Origin: Paenibacillus sp. V4I7
Lineage (GTDB): Bacteria; Bacillota; Bacilli; Paenibacillales; NBRC-103111
Assembly (NCBI RefSeq): GCF_030817275.1
Contig: NZ_JAUSZD010000002.1
Coordinates: 992,001-1,056,000, forward strand
Reading direction: 5' to 3'
DNA length: 64,000 nucleotides
This document shows positions 9,091 to 18,324 of the stretch, piece after piece. Within the stretch, counting starts at the first letter, position 1, and every line of letters begins with the position of its first letter. Position numbers and translations under genes: made by a program. Below the pieces are notes generated by a model, which worked only from the letters and a program-made list of their open reading frames with translations, did not search any database and was not told where the DNA came from.

Positions 9091-9744
9091 ATGGATAGAA
9101 CGATTACGGTTACGCATTCTGGTAGTTTTGCTCATGTGCTTCAAACGTTTGCAATTTCCCTGTTGGTTTCCTTCCTAGGGACATTGATCGGTGCAATTGT
9201 CGTTCCGCCATCGATGATAATGCTTTTCATCATTGCTGAGGTAGTCATGCTGGTGGCAGCGATCATCATTCGGGTTCGCGGCAAGCATATCGGATACGGC
9301 TTTCTTTATGCATTTACTGCGATTTCAGGGGTTACCCTCTACCCGATCATAATGGCGTATGGCAGTAAGCTGGGGGCAAATGTTGTATCGGGCGCATTCT
9401 TCGCGACTGCAGCAATATTCGGCGGACTTGCCTTCTATGCTCATCGTTCGAAGCGCGATTTCAGCTTTCTAGGCGGCTTCTTGTTTGCAGGAACGATTGG
9501 GCTCGTGCTCATGAGTGTGGTCGGTATGTTCGTTAATTTTGGTTCGGCGATGAACCTCGTATGGTCGATGATCGGCATCTTGATTTTCAGTGGTTGGGTT
9601 CTCTATGATGTGGCTCAATACCGAAACGGTGTATCCGTAGAAGAAGTACCGCTCGCGGCATTAAATATTTATCTCGATTTCATTAATCTCTTCTTGTATA
9701 TCTTGAAGTTTCTAGCCTCAATTGTTGGGTTAAACAGGGATTAA
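9091..9744 (+). CDS. Bax inhibitor-1/YccA family membrane protein
   Basis: A 217-residue protein with seven hydrophobic segments. The C-terminal signature VLYDVAQYR... AALNIYLDFINLFLYILKF is typical of the BI-1/TMBIM family, whose Bacillus member YetJ is a pH-sensitive Ca2+ leak channel. The Asp residues of the last helices (YDVAQYR, LDFINLF) that form the di-aspartyl sensor are visible. Start ATG with AAAGGGG upstream. Single-gene unit ending in a terminator. Confidence 0.88.
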   Translation: MDRTITVTHSGSFAHVLQTFAISLLVSFLGTLIGAIVVPPSMIMLFIIAEVVMLVAAIIIRVRGKHIGYGFLYAFTAISGVTLYPIIMAYGSKLGANVVSGAFFATAAIFGGLAFYAHRSKRDFSFLGGFLFAGTIGLVLMSVVGMFVNFGSAMNLVWSMIGILIFSGWVLYDVAQYRNGVSVEEVPLAALNIYLDFINLFLYILKFLASIVGLNRD

Positions 9745-9763
9745 ACAGACCGTCAGAGAAACC

Positions 9764-9813
9764 AAAAAGCACTTTCGTCTCTCACCGTAGGGTGGGAATC
9801 GAAGGTGCTTTTT
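9764..9813 (+). terminator. Intrinsic terminator after BI-1 gene
   Basis: AAAAAGCACTTTCG and CGAAGGTGCTTTTT form a long stem ending in a T run, 20 bases after the BI-1 stop; it could also serve the convergent gene. Confidence 0.8.
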
Positions 9814-9827
9814 GCTTGAAAGCTATC

Positions 9828-10064
9828 TTAGGAGATCGAGCTATGCTTGACCTGAACTTGAACGGAATGAAAATAGGAGATATCTCCGCGGAAGCTTCGA
9901 TTAATTTCGAGCAGGGTATGCAGGATTTGGATGAGTTCAGCATGGTTCAATCGAACGATGGCTGTTTCCTCCTGCTCGGTTCTGCTCAATCTCACCTCGA
10001 GTAGATGATTAGATTCGTCCATTTGAATCTCTAGCTGCTCTGTTAGCAGCATCTGTTTCCACAT
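9828..10064 (-). CDS. Hypothetical protein, 78 aa
   Basis: A short soluble protein with alternating hydrophobic and acidic residues (QLEIQMDESNHLLEVRLSR). ATG 10064 has GAGGTG about 9 bases upstream. A shorter frame runs on the opposite strand, but only this one has a ribosome binding site. No family recognised. Confidence 0.45.
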   Translation of the reverse strand: MWKQMLLTEQLEIQMDESNHLLEVRLSRTEQEETAIVRLNHAELIQILHTLLEINRSFRGDISYFHSVQVQVKHSSIS

Positions 10065-10230
10065 CCAAGCCAACACCTCTCTCTCTCTACTTGCTCTAGT
10101 ATATGCTTGGATAACGCGAATAGAAGTGTAAGACTACGCTATGATCAGTGGATTTTAAAGAAACAAGCACGATTTGCTTTCTCTGTTCATACAATTTAAT
10201 GATCCTATAAGGGGAGAGAGGAGATGACCT

Positions 10231-10512
10231 ATGGCGGCTTGCAGCACATGGACGTATAGAGGGATTTCGTCTTCGGTATTCAAAGCCTTACAACAAGTCG
10301 GCAGAAAGCAGGGCTTTACGATTCCTAATGCAGCGCAAGGCAAGTTCATGATTACAGTGGTTGGTATGAATGTCGGATTCCAATATGCGTGGGATACAAA
10401 CGCTCATACCTTGTTATTGCAGTGTGACAATAAACCGATGCTGCTCGGTTGCAGCACGATTAAATCTTTTGCAGACAAAATTATTGTAGAGAGTGGCGGC
10501 AAAATCGGTTAA
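10231..10512 (+). CDS. Conserved hypothetical protein, 93 aa
   Basis: A small globular protein (QVGRKQGFTIPNAAQGKFMI, YAWDTNAHTLLLQCDNKP). ATG follows GAGAGGAG. Stands alone before yqzE; function unknown. Confidence 0.6.
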   Translation: MAACSTWTYRGISSSVFKALQQVGRKQGFTIPNAAQGKFMITVVGMNVGFQYAWDTNAHTLLLQCDNKPMLLGCSTIKSFADKIIVESGGKIG

Positions 10513-10591
10513 TCCCCTATATCCACCTGTCTTTTGCAAGTTTAAGCTCCTGTCTCTGTGGTTAAAATAGGGATAGAAGGCAGGTGGACTT

Positions 10592-10789
10592 ATGGCAAAA
10601 AGCGATGATCTGGTTAAGTACATAACACAGCAAGTCGTCACGTATATAGAAACACCAAGGGAAGTTCGACAGCAGGTTAAAGCCATTAGCAAGGAACAGC
10701 GGGAAAGCTGGCAAACACGCTGGTTCGGCATGCTGCCGCTGGCCACGCGGATGCTGATTGATCAAGCAAAACCAAAAAAGGTAAAATGA
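10592..10789 (+). CDS. yqzE: YqzE family protein
   Basis: A 65-residue protein of the YqzE family: DDLVKYITQQVVTYIETP, a basic central helix, then SWQTRWFGMLPLATRML. In Bacillus subtilis yqzE is next to the comG competence operon; here that operon is not adjacent. GGCAGGTGG precedes the ATG. Function unknown. Confidence 0.75.
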   Translation: MAKSDDLVKYITQQVVTYIETPREVRQQVKAISKEQRESWQTRWFGMLPLATRMLIDQAKPKKVK

Positions 10790-10794
10790 CAAAG

Positions 10795-10856
10795 CCTCTT
10801 CACCTATAATCGGGAGATTACCTTCATCCTGATCATCGGTGCGAGAGGTTTTTTTG
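10795..10856 (+). terminator. Intrinsic terminator after yqzE
   Basis: CCTCTTCACC pairs with GGTGCGAGAGG across a longer loop, followed by seven T. Confidence 0.6.
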
Positions 10857-10916
10857 TATACATATCGAATATAGTCAGGACGAATGTACGACCAAAAATT
10901 GGGGGAAAAAGTCAAA

Positions 10917-11567
10917 ATGAAACTTGAGAAAAACAATAAGCTCGTCATGATTGGTGATTCCGTTACAGATTGCGAACGATCAAGACCAATTGGCGAAGGA
11001 TTATTCGGAGCCTTAGGTAAAGGCTATGTTTCTATCGTGGACGGGCTGATCAATGCCACGTATCCAGAGCTTCAAATTCGTACTGTTAATGTGGGTATCA
11101 GCGGGCATACAGTGCTTGATCTTCAAGCCAGATGGCAAACGGACGTCGTCGATTTGAAACCGGACTGGTTATCTATCATGATCGGTATTAATGACGTCTG
11201 GAGGCATTTTGACGTACCTCACCAAAAGGAAAAGCAAGTGGGCATTGAGACTTATGAAAAGACGTTAAGAGAGCTAGTCGAGCAGACGCGTCCTCTAGTA
11301 AAAGGGCTTGTATTGATGACCCCCTTTTACATAGAGCCGAATCCCCAAGATGCCATGCGTTCCAAAATGGATCAATACGGGGCAGTCGTGAAACAGATTG
11401 CCGAAGAAACGGGTTCCCTTTTCGTGGATACGCAAGCTGCTTTCGAACCTGTTCTCCAGGCGTACTACCCTGCTTACATCGCTTGGGATCGTGTACATCC
11501 GAACAACGTAGGGCATACCATTTTAGCTAAAGCTTTTCTTAAAGCTATTGATTTTGCTTGGAAGTAA
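10917..11567 (+). CDS. SGNH/GDSL hydrolase
   Basis: A 216-residue SGNH hydrolase (esterase/lipase type). The catalytic Ser lies in VMIGDSVTD, Gly in VNVGISGHT, Asn in IMIGINDVW, and the Asp-x-x-His pair in WDRVHPN. There is no signal peptide, so it acts in the cytoplasm. ATG 10917 follows GGGGGA at long spacing; an ATG at 10884 in frame is less likely. Natural substrate unknown; many relatives deacetylate carbohydrates. Confidence 0.85.
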   Translation: MKLEKNNKLVMIGDSVTDCERSRPIGEGLFGALGKGYVSIVDGLINATYPELQIRTVNVGISGHTVLDLQARWQTDVVDLKPDWLSIMIGINDVWRHFDVPHQKEKQVGIETYEKTLRELVEQTRPLVKGLVLMTPFYIEPNPQDAMRSKMDQYGAVVKQIAEETGSLFVDTQAAFEPVLQAYYPAYIAWDRVHPNNVGHTILAKAFLKAIDFAWK

Positions 11568-11571
11568 GCAG

Positions 11572-11614
11572 AAAGCCTTAGACCACTGGATATAGCGGGT
11601 CTAAGGCTTTTTTT
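11572..11614. terminator. Terminator between SGNH hydrolase and convergent gene
   Basis: AAAGCCTTAGACC / GGTCTAAGGCTTTT forms a perfect stem followed by T. The T run overlaps the stop of the convergent minus-strand gene. Confidence 0.85.
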
Positions 11615-12563
11615 ACGGAAAAATATGGCCTAACTTTAAAGCAGTCTCTAGCAGCACATAACGTGGTCCAACATGATCTAAAGTCAGATAGGAATCTCCA
11701 TCTACCCATTGTTGATAACCAAGAATGGCGAGCGGCAGCGTGACTTGACCATCATAGAGCTCGGTGACATAGGTAAGCTTAGCTTGAGGGTTTAATGCCT
11801 TTTGAAGTTCACTCAATTTGGTCACTTTAAGCGGTTTGCCTTGGACCCATGGAAGTCGATCATAAGGATCAAAGGCGGGAAATGACGCCGTTTGAGCTTT
11901 GCTCGACAGAACGGTTGCTTCTGGCTGATCCTCTTTAATCCTCGGGATAGGGTCTTCTTTGAGCGGAAGCAGCTCTCCGGATTTGGCTTCCAAATAGTAA
12001 GTTTGATCGTCGAAACTTATTTTCCACACAGCAGTTAGCTGGTCCATGTAAAGTCGGTCTAACAAAATCTTTTCATTTTGAACAAAATCAGAGTAAGAAG
12101 TAGTAGTTGGAATGAGTTCCTGCTGTACCAAAGAACGATACAGCGTGGTCAAGCTGAATAGCGGATTTTTGCCTGTTCCGTATTCGGTTAATCGGAAGGA
12201 CCCGTTGTCCGTGGCATGTACGATCATGTAGCCAACATCCAGTCCATGATCGGTGAGGATAACCACCCAGCCATGTGTGCCGGGTCCGAGTGGATAACTA
12301 TTCCAGATTGCCGTCTGCCAGCTTTCAAACCCCGATTCCCGAGCGAGAGTTGTTCGCCAAGCGTTGATTGTAGCGGTCAAAGAGGATTCGCTCCGCAAAT
12401 CTGGTAACGGCTTCGTCACTGTATTACTAGCTATCGTTTCCCTTGCCGTCTGCGTATAGCTTGTCCGTTCTATGGAGTCGCCTGCAGAGGTTTGGAGCGG
12501 TATGAATAATAAACTGCCCACACTAATGATGCAGGCCGCCTTCCATGTTGTCCACAGCTTCAT
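11613..12563 (-). CDS. Secreted protein of unknown function, 316 aa
   Basis: A signal peptide (basic start, hydrophobic residues ~9-22, cleavage near TSAGD) precedes ~290 residues rich in beta-type sequence, including GTHGWVVILTDHGLDVGYMI and FDDQTYYLEAKSGELLPL, which resembles a PepSY-type repeat. Exported and probably wall- or medium-located. Function unknown. Confidence 0.65.
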   Translation of the reverse strand: MKLWTTWKAACIISVGSLLFIPLQTSAGDSIERTSYTQTARETIASNTVTKPLPDLRSESSLTATINAWRTTLARESGFESWQTAIWNSYPLGPGTHGWVVILTDHGLDVGYMIVHATDNGSFRLTEYGTGKNPLFSLTTLYRSLVQQELIPTTTSYSDFVQNEKILLDRLYMDQLTAVWKISFDDQTYYLEAKSGELLPLKEDPIPRIKEDQPEATVLSSKAQTASFPAFDPYDRLPWVQGKPLKVTKLSELQKALNPQAKLTYVTELYDGQVTLPLAILGYQQWVDGDSYLTLDHVGPRYVLLETALKLGHIFP

Positions 12564-12686
12564 CCTCGTTCACCTACCTATCGTTAACCTCTAGTGGTTG
12601 AACCTATTAACCTATTGTAATTCTTATGCCTTAAAAAGATTGTTAGAACCTGTAGTGTTAATTTTGCGATGTTTTAGCGACTGGCG

Positions 12687-13697
12687 TCAGTTCCTGGGTG
12701 TTCGCCCAGCGTTCAAATGAAACAATCCGCAATTGATGACAGATACGACAATACGAGGTTTGTGCTGCCAGTCGATTTCTTGCAGACGATTGCGGCATTG
12801 GGTTTCGATTTCGTTTCTTTTGTCAGGCTCAGCGCTCAGCAGGAGACCGTTGTAATAAGCTTCCACACGATCGATTTCGCTGCGGTGCTGCTCGTTAGCT
12901 TCATCGGCCCAAGAATGATCATATGCACTAACCTTACGTTCGAGCATCATTTCAAGAGCATTAATGGCTTTAGGCAGTGAAATCGTGTCAGGTAAAATGT
13001 GACTATTCGCAGGAAGCTTCGGAGAGAGGCTCTTGGTAAGCATGTGTTTATGAAAATGTTCCCGAATTTCACCGCTATTTAGTTGAATAGCGAGAGAGTG
13101 AATCTCACTTCGTTTGCGGTCGCAAGCAAGCTCTACCTTGTAGTTCACGCAGAACCAGGTGTCATAGACAAGTGCGGGATGATAGGTAGCACTCATCGGG
13201 AAGGGTTCCTCGAACAAATGAACGAATCGTCCGTGTTCACGGACAATGTTGAACATTTGTTCCAGACGCCTACTGCCAAAGGTCACTTCGTCCTGCGGAA
13301 GCCGCTGGGAGATGACTGTCGTAGGTACGAAACCGAAATAGCGGCCGAGAATGCTGTCAGAGTTTCCATCAGGTGGCTGAGGAGTTTGGCTCTGGCCCAG
13401 GCCTTGACCTTGACTTGGTCCTCCCAGGTTAGGTGGGCTTTTGACAGCTGTTGCGGTGGTCTTCGCTTTCGTCTCCAGCTTCATCTGTTCAGGATCGAAG
13501 ATGAACTTATAGGTCATCGTTTCGGCTGCAGCTCCTGTTCGTTCTACGAAGCTCCAATAGTAAGGGCGTCCTGTCATCTCTCTATCTGCCTCAGGAGAAA
13601 GCTTTGCAGTGACGTAAGCGGGTGATTTCTCTAGAATCGTACAGTTATAAGCTTCAAGAAAGCGCATGACGAACGTGTGAATATTGCGTTTGTTCAT
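12687..13697 (-). CDS. yqhG: YqhG family protein
   Basis: A 336-residue protein matching the Bacillales YqhG family, located as in Bacillus directly downstream of the SNF2 helicase gene. Blocks include HTFVMRFLEAYNCTILEKSP, GRPYYWSFVER and the paired Lys/Glu-rich C-terminal helices. A Gln/Pro/Gly-rich insert at residues ~93-112 is unusual. Its ATG overlaps the helicase TGA by 4 bases (ATGA), so translation is coupled. Biochemical role unknown. Confidence 0.8.
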   Translation of the reverse strand: MNKRNIHTFVMRFLEAYNCTILEKSPAYVTAKLSPEADREMTGRPYYWSFVERTGAAAETMTYKFIFDPEQMKLETKAKTTATAVKSPPNLGGPSQGQGLGQSQTPQPPDGNSDSILGRYFGFVPTTVISQRLPQDEVTFGSRRLEQMFNIVREHGRFVHLFEEPFPMSATYHPALVYDTWFCVNYKVELACDRKRSEIHSLAIQLNSGEIREHFHKHMLTKSLSPKLPANSHILPDTISLPKAINALEMMLERKVSAYDHSWADEANEQHRSEIDRVEAYYNGLLLSAEPDKRNEIETQCRNRLQEIDWQHKPRIVVSVINCGLFHLNAGRTPRN

Positions 13698-15484
13698 GGC
13701 CTTACCTCAATGTTTTGCGTGCCGCCAACAGCATCAAGAATGCCTTGGAAGGCTGCCCCGTATACCGGATTTTGTTCAATTTCCGATTTGACCTCGGTAA
13801 ATGAATGGCCTAGCTCATCGATCTTTCTGCGTATATCTTCGCTAGAGCCTGCCTCCATGACCATGCGGAACAACGATGTTTCGAGGGAGCCTTTTTTCTC
13901 GATTTTCTCGAGGATGGTATCGAGTTGGCCGATAACTAGCTCAAACATATTAATTTTCTCGTGCAGCAAAGAGAGAATATGCTCTTCAATCGTATTTCTA
14001 GTGGATAGGTTATAAATGTTGACATCATGCGTTTGTCCAAGTCGATGAACACGGCCAATTCGTTGTTCAACACGCATGGGATTCCAAGGAAGATCGAAAT
14101 TGATCATGTTATGGCAAAACTGTAGATTAATCCCCTCGCCGCCAGCCTCTGTTGCGACAAGGACTTGTACACGATTACGGAATAAATCCATCATCCAATC
14201 TTTTTTACCGCGATTCATACCGCCTCGATAAGGGACAGCGGTTATTTTATGTTCCTTCAAGTAGTTGAGAAGATACTCTTGGGAAGCGCGGTATTCGGTG
14301 AAAATGATGACTTTATCATTAATATCTTGTACGAGCTTCATCGTGGTCTCTGCTTTGGTGTTCGCTTTGATACTGCGAATCAACTCGACAAGCTCCCATA
14401 TTTTGGCGCGCTGCGGTGAGTCCTCGGCTGTTTTCTTGAACAAATTGACGAGCGTGATGAATACGGCGTCCCGGGAACTGCAGACTTCGCGCTGCAGAGT
14501 GATAAGCGAAAGCATACTGCTGAGATCACCGGCACTCTCTTGATACCTGGTTCGAACGAAATTCGTTACCCCATCGTAGAGTGCCTGTTCATCATTCGAG
14601 AGCGTGAGAGGAATATTCCGAACTACCCTTTTCGTATAATGAACGCCTCCGTCGCCGCGACGGTTGCGAATCATAACCTTGGATAGCTCCTGTTGAAGCT
14701 GACCCTCGTTTTTCGGTGTCCTTTTGCCAACCACATAATTGGTTTTGAAGCTGCTATGAATCCCAAGCTGACCTGGTTTGAGCAGGGTGATGAGATTGAA
14801 AAGCTCTTTCAGGTCGTTCTGCACCGGAGTGGCGGTGAGCAGTAGGCAATACTTTTTACGCAGCTCGTTCACGAAGGTGTAATTGGTCGTTTTCTTATTT
14901 TTGAGCTTGTGGGCCTCATCGACGATCAACATGTCATATTCAAGACCCATGACAATTTCGCGATGCGGGTCACGTTTGGCGGTGTCCATGGAGGCAACAA
15001 TGACGTCGCTTTGCTTCCACATGTAGGCTTTTTTATGAGCAACAGCTGGAATGCCGAATTTGCTATTCAATTCCCGGACCCATTGCAGCACAAGGGAAGC
15101 GGGTACGAGGATAAGCGTTTTGCGGACCAAACCGCGGATCATATATTCTTTTAAAATCAAACCAGCCTCAATCGTTTTCCCAAGTCCAACTTCATCGGCC
15201 AAAATAGCCCGGCCACGCATCTCGTTAAGCACACGTTTCGCCGTATCAATCTGATGAGCCATAGGTTCGAGCTGCCCTAAATGAACGAGGCATTGCATTT
15301 CATCAAACGTAGAAATAAGCCCCGATTCTTCCGATTCGTAGGCTAGCTGGTACAGCGTCCAGTCGTCCCAAGGACCACCGCCGCGCACACGATTATCCAG
15401 CTCAGTAAACCAGTCCCTCTCAAAGTGCATATCAAGCTGATTATGAATGGGGCGAATGTTCTCTTGCTGTTCATGTTGACGCAT
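13694..15484 (-). CDS. yqhH: SNF2-family DEAD/DEAH helicase (YqhH type)
   Basis: A 596-residue Swi2/Snf2 ATPase. It has Walker A ADEVGLGKTIEAG, DEAH box LIVDEAHKLKN, motif III LLLTATPVQND, motif V VATEAGGEGINLQF and motif VI QRIGRVHRLGQ. It presumably translocates on double-stranded DNA. ATG 15484 is chosen because AAGGAGG lies just upstream; the frame extends 41 codons further without a ribosome binding site. It forms an operon with yqhG. Confidence 0.9.
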   Translation of the reverse strand: MRQHEQQENIRPIHNQLDMHFERDWFTELDNRVRGGGPWDDWTLYQLAYESEESGLISTFDEMQCLVHLGQLEPMAHQIDTAKRVLNEMRGRAILADEVGLGKTIEAGLILKEYMIRGLVRKTLILVPASLVLQWVRELNSKFGIPAVAHKKAYMWKQSDVIVASMDTAKRDPHREIVMGLEYDMLIVDEAHKLKNKKTTNYTFVNELRKKYCLLLTATPVQNDLKELFNLITLLKPGQLGIHSSFKTNYVVGKRTPKNEGQLQQELSKVMIRNRRGDGGVHYTKRVVRNIPLTLSNDEQALYDGVTNFVRTRYQESAGDLSSMLSLITLQREVCSSRDAVFITLVNLFKKTAEDSPQRAKIWELVELIRSIKANTKAETTMKLVQDINDKVIIFTEYRASQEYLLNYLKEHKITAVPYRGGMNRGKKDWMMDLFRNRVQVLVATEAGGEGINLQFCHNMINFDLPWNPMRVEQRIGRVHRLGQTHDVNIYNLSTRNTIEEHILSLLHEKINMFELVIGQLDTILEKIEKKGSLETSLFRMVMEAGSSEDIRRKIDELGHSFTEVKSEIEQNPVYGAAFQGILDAVGGTQNIEVRP

Positions 15485-16135
15485 CGATGTGCCCTCCTTA
15501 AGGTTTTGCGTAGCAAAACTGTCTTCGTAAGCATGAGCTGAGTGTTCGCAAGAAAACTGAGAAGTCCATTTCGGCTCTCTCAGCATACATTTGTCGGTAA
15601 TAAGCATCCTTCTAGCGATGAGAAGTCCATTTCGGACTTCTCATCAATACTTTGCTCAGAAAGAACCAGTAATGGGTTTCAGAGCCGGAAAATGGCACTA
15701 AGCTCACCAGTTTTACGTCGAATACGTGTTAGTATGTCCAGAAGAGGCGCTTTCATAACTTTTCCTTGGAAGTTGATGTGAACGATATCGAAGAGAAAGT
15801 CCACTAAGAGGCGCGAAACCTGAAATGATGTAAAAAGGACATCAAATTCAGCCTTTAACAGCGTATTTGAAAGATATGCTGCAAATCGTGCAGTTAATCT
15901 CGTTTCGTGTTGGAAACTCGGATATATGCTGCACATTTGCATCAACTAGTTAGTAGACGGTAATCTCTGACATTGTAACTCTTGATGCTCCCGCAATAAC
16001 ATCTAATTGTAGCTTCCCGTGTGGAGATTTGATTACTCAGAGTAGCTAGATTTATGCTTTTGGAGTTATATGTACTTGTTATGATATGATATAGGTTGTC
16101 TTCGGATAGCAAAGTGGGAAAGGGTGCAGAAAGAG
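15485..16135. repeat. Gene-free region with hairpins upstream of yqhH and lipM
   Basis: This ~650-base divergent region holds two related hairpins that share GAGAAGTCCATTTCGG, near 15552-15578 and 15617-15645. The second has 12-bp perfect arms (GATGAGAAGTCC / GGACTTCTCATC). Two copies of a GATAT(AT)GCTGCA motif lie at 15870-15940. A minus-strand frame at 15679-15945 lacks a ribosome binding site and overlaps the repeats, so I do not call it a gene. No riboswitch recognised. Confidence 0.45.
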
Positions 16136-16975
16136 ATGACGACATGGCGTTTCATACATACAGGAGATCGTTCTCCTGCTGAAAATATGGCATTAGATGA
16201 AGCAATTCTGACAGCCCACAGTGAAGGAATCGTTCCTCCAACGGTGCGTTTCTACGGATGGAATCCGGCAACGCTGTCGATTGGCTATTTTCAAAAGGCG
16301 TCGGAAGTCGATCAGGAAGCGGTAGCAAAGGAGGGAATTGGCTTCGTACGGCGTCCAACTGGCGGGAGAGCCGTTCTACATGATAAGGAACTGACGTATA
16401 GCATTATCGTTGCCGAGGACTATCCGGGTATTCCGCGTAATGTGACAGATGCCTATCGCGTGCTGAGCGAGGGGCTTTTACAAGGATTTCGGGCGCTTGG
16501 GCTGGGCGCAGAAATGGTGCAGCTCGCAAATGATGAGGAGAAAGAGAAGTACGCATCAGCTGGATCAGCGGCCTGCTTCGATTCTCCCTCATGGTATGAG
16601 CTGGTTGTTGAGGGACGCAAAGTCGCCGGCAGCGCGCAGGTTCGGCAAAAAAATGTCGTGCTGCAGCACGGCTCCATCCTGCTCGACATGGATACCGATC
16701 AGCTATTTCGCATGCTGCGTTTCTCAAACGAGAAGGTTGCGGAGCGGATGAAGACTAGCTTTTTGAAGAAAGCTGTGGCTATAAACGAGCTGCTTCGGGC
16801 GCAAGGAAAAGAGGCGGTAACACTTAGTCAGGTGGAAGAAGCGTTTCGTCGTGAGATCGCGCTGGGACTTGGTGTGGAGCTTGTTGAGGAATCGTTGACA
16901 CCTTATGAAATTGAGCTTTCTAAGCGTCTTGTGCGTGAGAAATATGGCACGGATGAGTGGAATTTGCGTCGTTAA
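16136..16975 (+). CDS. lipM: Octanoyl-[GcvH]:protein octanoyltransferase
   Basis: LipM transfers octanoate from acyl-ACP to the glycine cleavage H protein, the first step of lipoate synthesis in Bacillus. Key blocks are RPTGGRAVLHDKELTYS, the nucleophile Cys in AGSAACFDSPSWYEL (about residue 147) and KVAGSAQVRQ. Length (279 aa) matches Bacillus LipM. A GTG at 16124 would add four residues. The yqhG/yqhH/lipM (yqhM) neighbourhood mirrors the Bacillus gcv-lipM region, though the gcv genes are not here. Confidence 0.88.
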   Translation: MTTWRFIHTGDRSPAENMALDEAILTAHSEGIVPPTVRFYGWNPATLSIGYFQKASEVDQEAVAKEGIGFVRRPTGGRAVLHDKELTYSIIVAEDYPGIPRNVTDAYRVLSEGLLQGFRALGLGAEMVQLANDEEKEKYASAGSAACFDSPSWYELVVEGRKVAGSAQVRQKNVVLQHGSILLDMDTDQLFRMLRFSNEKVAERMKTSFLKKAVAINELLRAQGKEAVTLSQVEEAFRREIALGLGVELVEESLTPYEIELSKRLVREKYGTDEWNLRR

Positions 16976-17072
16976 GCGAAAGAGTGAGTGAAAGTGCAAA
17001 AAAGCACGGACCTTTCTAAGAAAGGATCGAGCTTTTTTTGGTATTCTGGGACATCATACTACCTATTGAACT

Positions 17073-17903
17073 TTATTGTGCAAAAGTACGTTCAAACTCA
17101 CTCTGCAGACTGCGAGTAATCGGACCTGGCGCGCCGGTCCCAATTGCTTTGCCATCAATCTGTAAGATAGGTGTAATTTCCACGGTAGTTCCTGTGATAA
17201 AAGCTTCCTCAGCCAGCAGAAGCTGCTCCGTCGTAAAGGGTTCTTCTTTAACCGTAATTTTTAGTGAGTGAGCTAATCTCAAAACGACAGCCCGAGTAAT
17301 ACCATGAAGGATCAAATGGTTAGCTGGGTGCGTGTAAAGCACGCCATCTTTGATCATCATCAAGTTAGAGGCGCTGCATTCTGTGACAGTGCCATTTCGA
17401 TGCAGCACGACTTCTTGCACTCCATGATCGAGAGCTGCTTGTTTGGCCATGACATTTGGGAGAAGATTAAGCGTTTTGAGATCACATCTCAACCAGCGGA
17501 TATCCTCAAATGTGATTGCGTTAATGCCATTATGTATCGTAGCAACGGGTCTGCGCACCTCTGTACAGAAGGCAAGCAGAATGGGTTCGACTTGCGCGGG
17601 GAACGGATGTGCCCGTGGAGCTTCGCCCCTGGTGATTTGCATATAAACAGTGCCTTCATTTAGACCATTTTTTTCGATAAGTTGCGTGAGAATATGACCC
17701 ATTTTTTCAATAGTAAAAGGTAGATCTATCCGCACTTCACTAGCGGTTCTTTGGAGTCTCTGCATATGAGCAGCTTGCTCGTAAATTTTCCCGTTATATA
17801 CTCGGAATACTTCATATATCCCATCTCCAAAATAGTACCCACGATCATCCGGTGAAAGAAAAACGTCTTCCTTGTTGACGAATTCATTTTTAAAGAAATA
17901 CAT
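17073..17903 (-). CDS. dat: D-amino-acid aminotransferase (fold type IV)
   Basis: A 276-residue PLP enzyme of fold type IV. The PLP lysine is K143 in RCDLKTLNLLPNV, and VTECSASNLMMI and EAFITGTTVEITPI are conserved. Length and sequence fit D-alanine aminotransferase, which makes D-glutamate for peptidoglycan; branched-chain or aminodeoxychorismate activity is less likely given LKTLNLLPNV. ATG 17903 has AAGGAGATG upstream; the frame extends 27 codons further without a ribosome binding site. Confidence 0.82.
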   Translation of the reverse strand: MYFFKNEFVNKEDVFLSPDDRGYYFGDGIYEVFRVYNGKIYEQAAHMQRLQRTASEVRIDLPFTIEKMGHILTQLIEKNGLNEGTVYMQITRGEAPRAHPFPAQVEPILLAFCTEVRRPVATIHNGINAITFEDIRWLRCDLKTLNLLPNVMAKQAALDHGVQEVVLHRNGTVTECSASNLMMIKDGVLYTHPANHLILHGITRAVVLRLAHSLKITVKEEPFTTEQLLLAEEAFITGTTVEITPILQIDGKAIGTGAPGPITRSLQSEFERTFAQ

Positions 17904-18200
17904 ATCCAACATCTCCTTTATGCGTTTACTTATGATAACTAGCACTGAATGCTTATCGTAGACATTTAAAATATTAACGAACAAATGTTCTAAAAAGAAA
18001 TGATATGTGTTATCCTAGTATAGGTTAGCAGAGGAATTAACGATCGTCAAAACGAGCTGCATGACTTCACACATCTAGCTTAGTTGAATGATTGATTTTG
18101 GTTATTCTGGGCGCGAAAAAGAGAGTATTAGTAAGTAAGGGTTAGCTAGTATGATTAAGGGTTGTCTTAATAGCGAAATTTGGTTCTTTAGTTATTAGAA

Positions 18201-18249
18201 GATCAATATATAGTGAGGTATAATGGATTTCGCACACCACATATTGTAA
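18201..18249 (+). promoter_or_regulatory. Probable paired NrdR boxes and promoter of nrdJ
   Basis: CAATATATAGTG (within 18201-18216) and ACACCACATATTGTAA (18234-18249) resemble the NrdR consensus ACACWATATATWGTGT with few mismatches. They start 33 bases apart, near the spacing usual for NrdR tandem boxes. A -10-like TATAAT (18219-18224) lies between them. The layout fits repression of ribonucleotide reductase by NrdR. No strong -35 is visible. Confidence 0.55.
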
Positions 18250-18324
18250 TTTTACATAAACTTCATAAAGTAACTTTAATTTTAGTTGTAGCTGAATCTG
18301 TAGCTTATTGGGAGGGACTTATGC

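Noticed and set aside
15679-15945. 88-aa minus-strand frame
   Set aside because: No ribosome binding site, overlaps intergenic repeats and has no protein-like composition.
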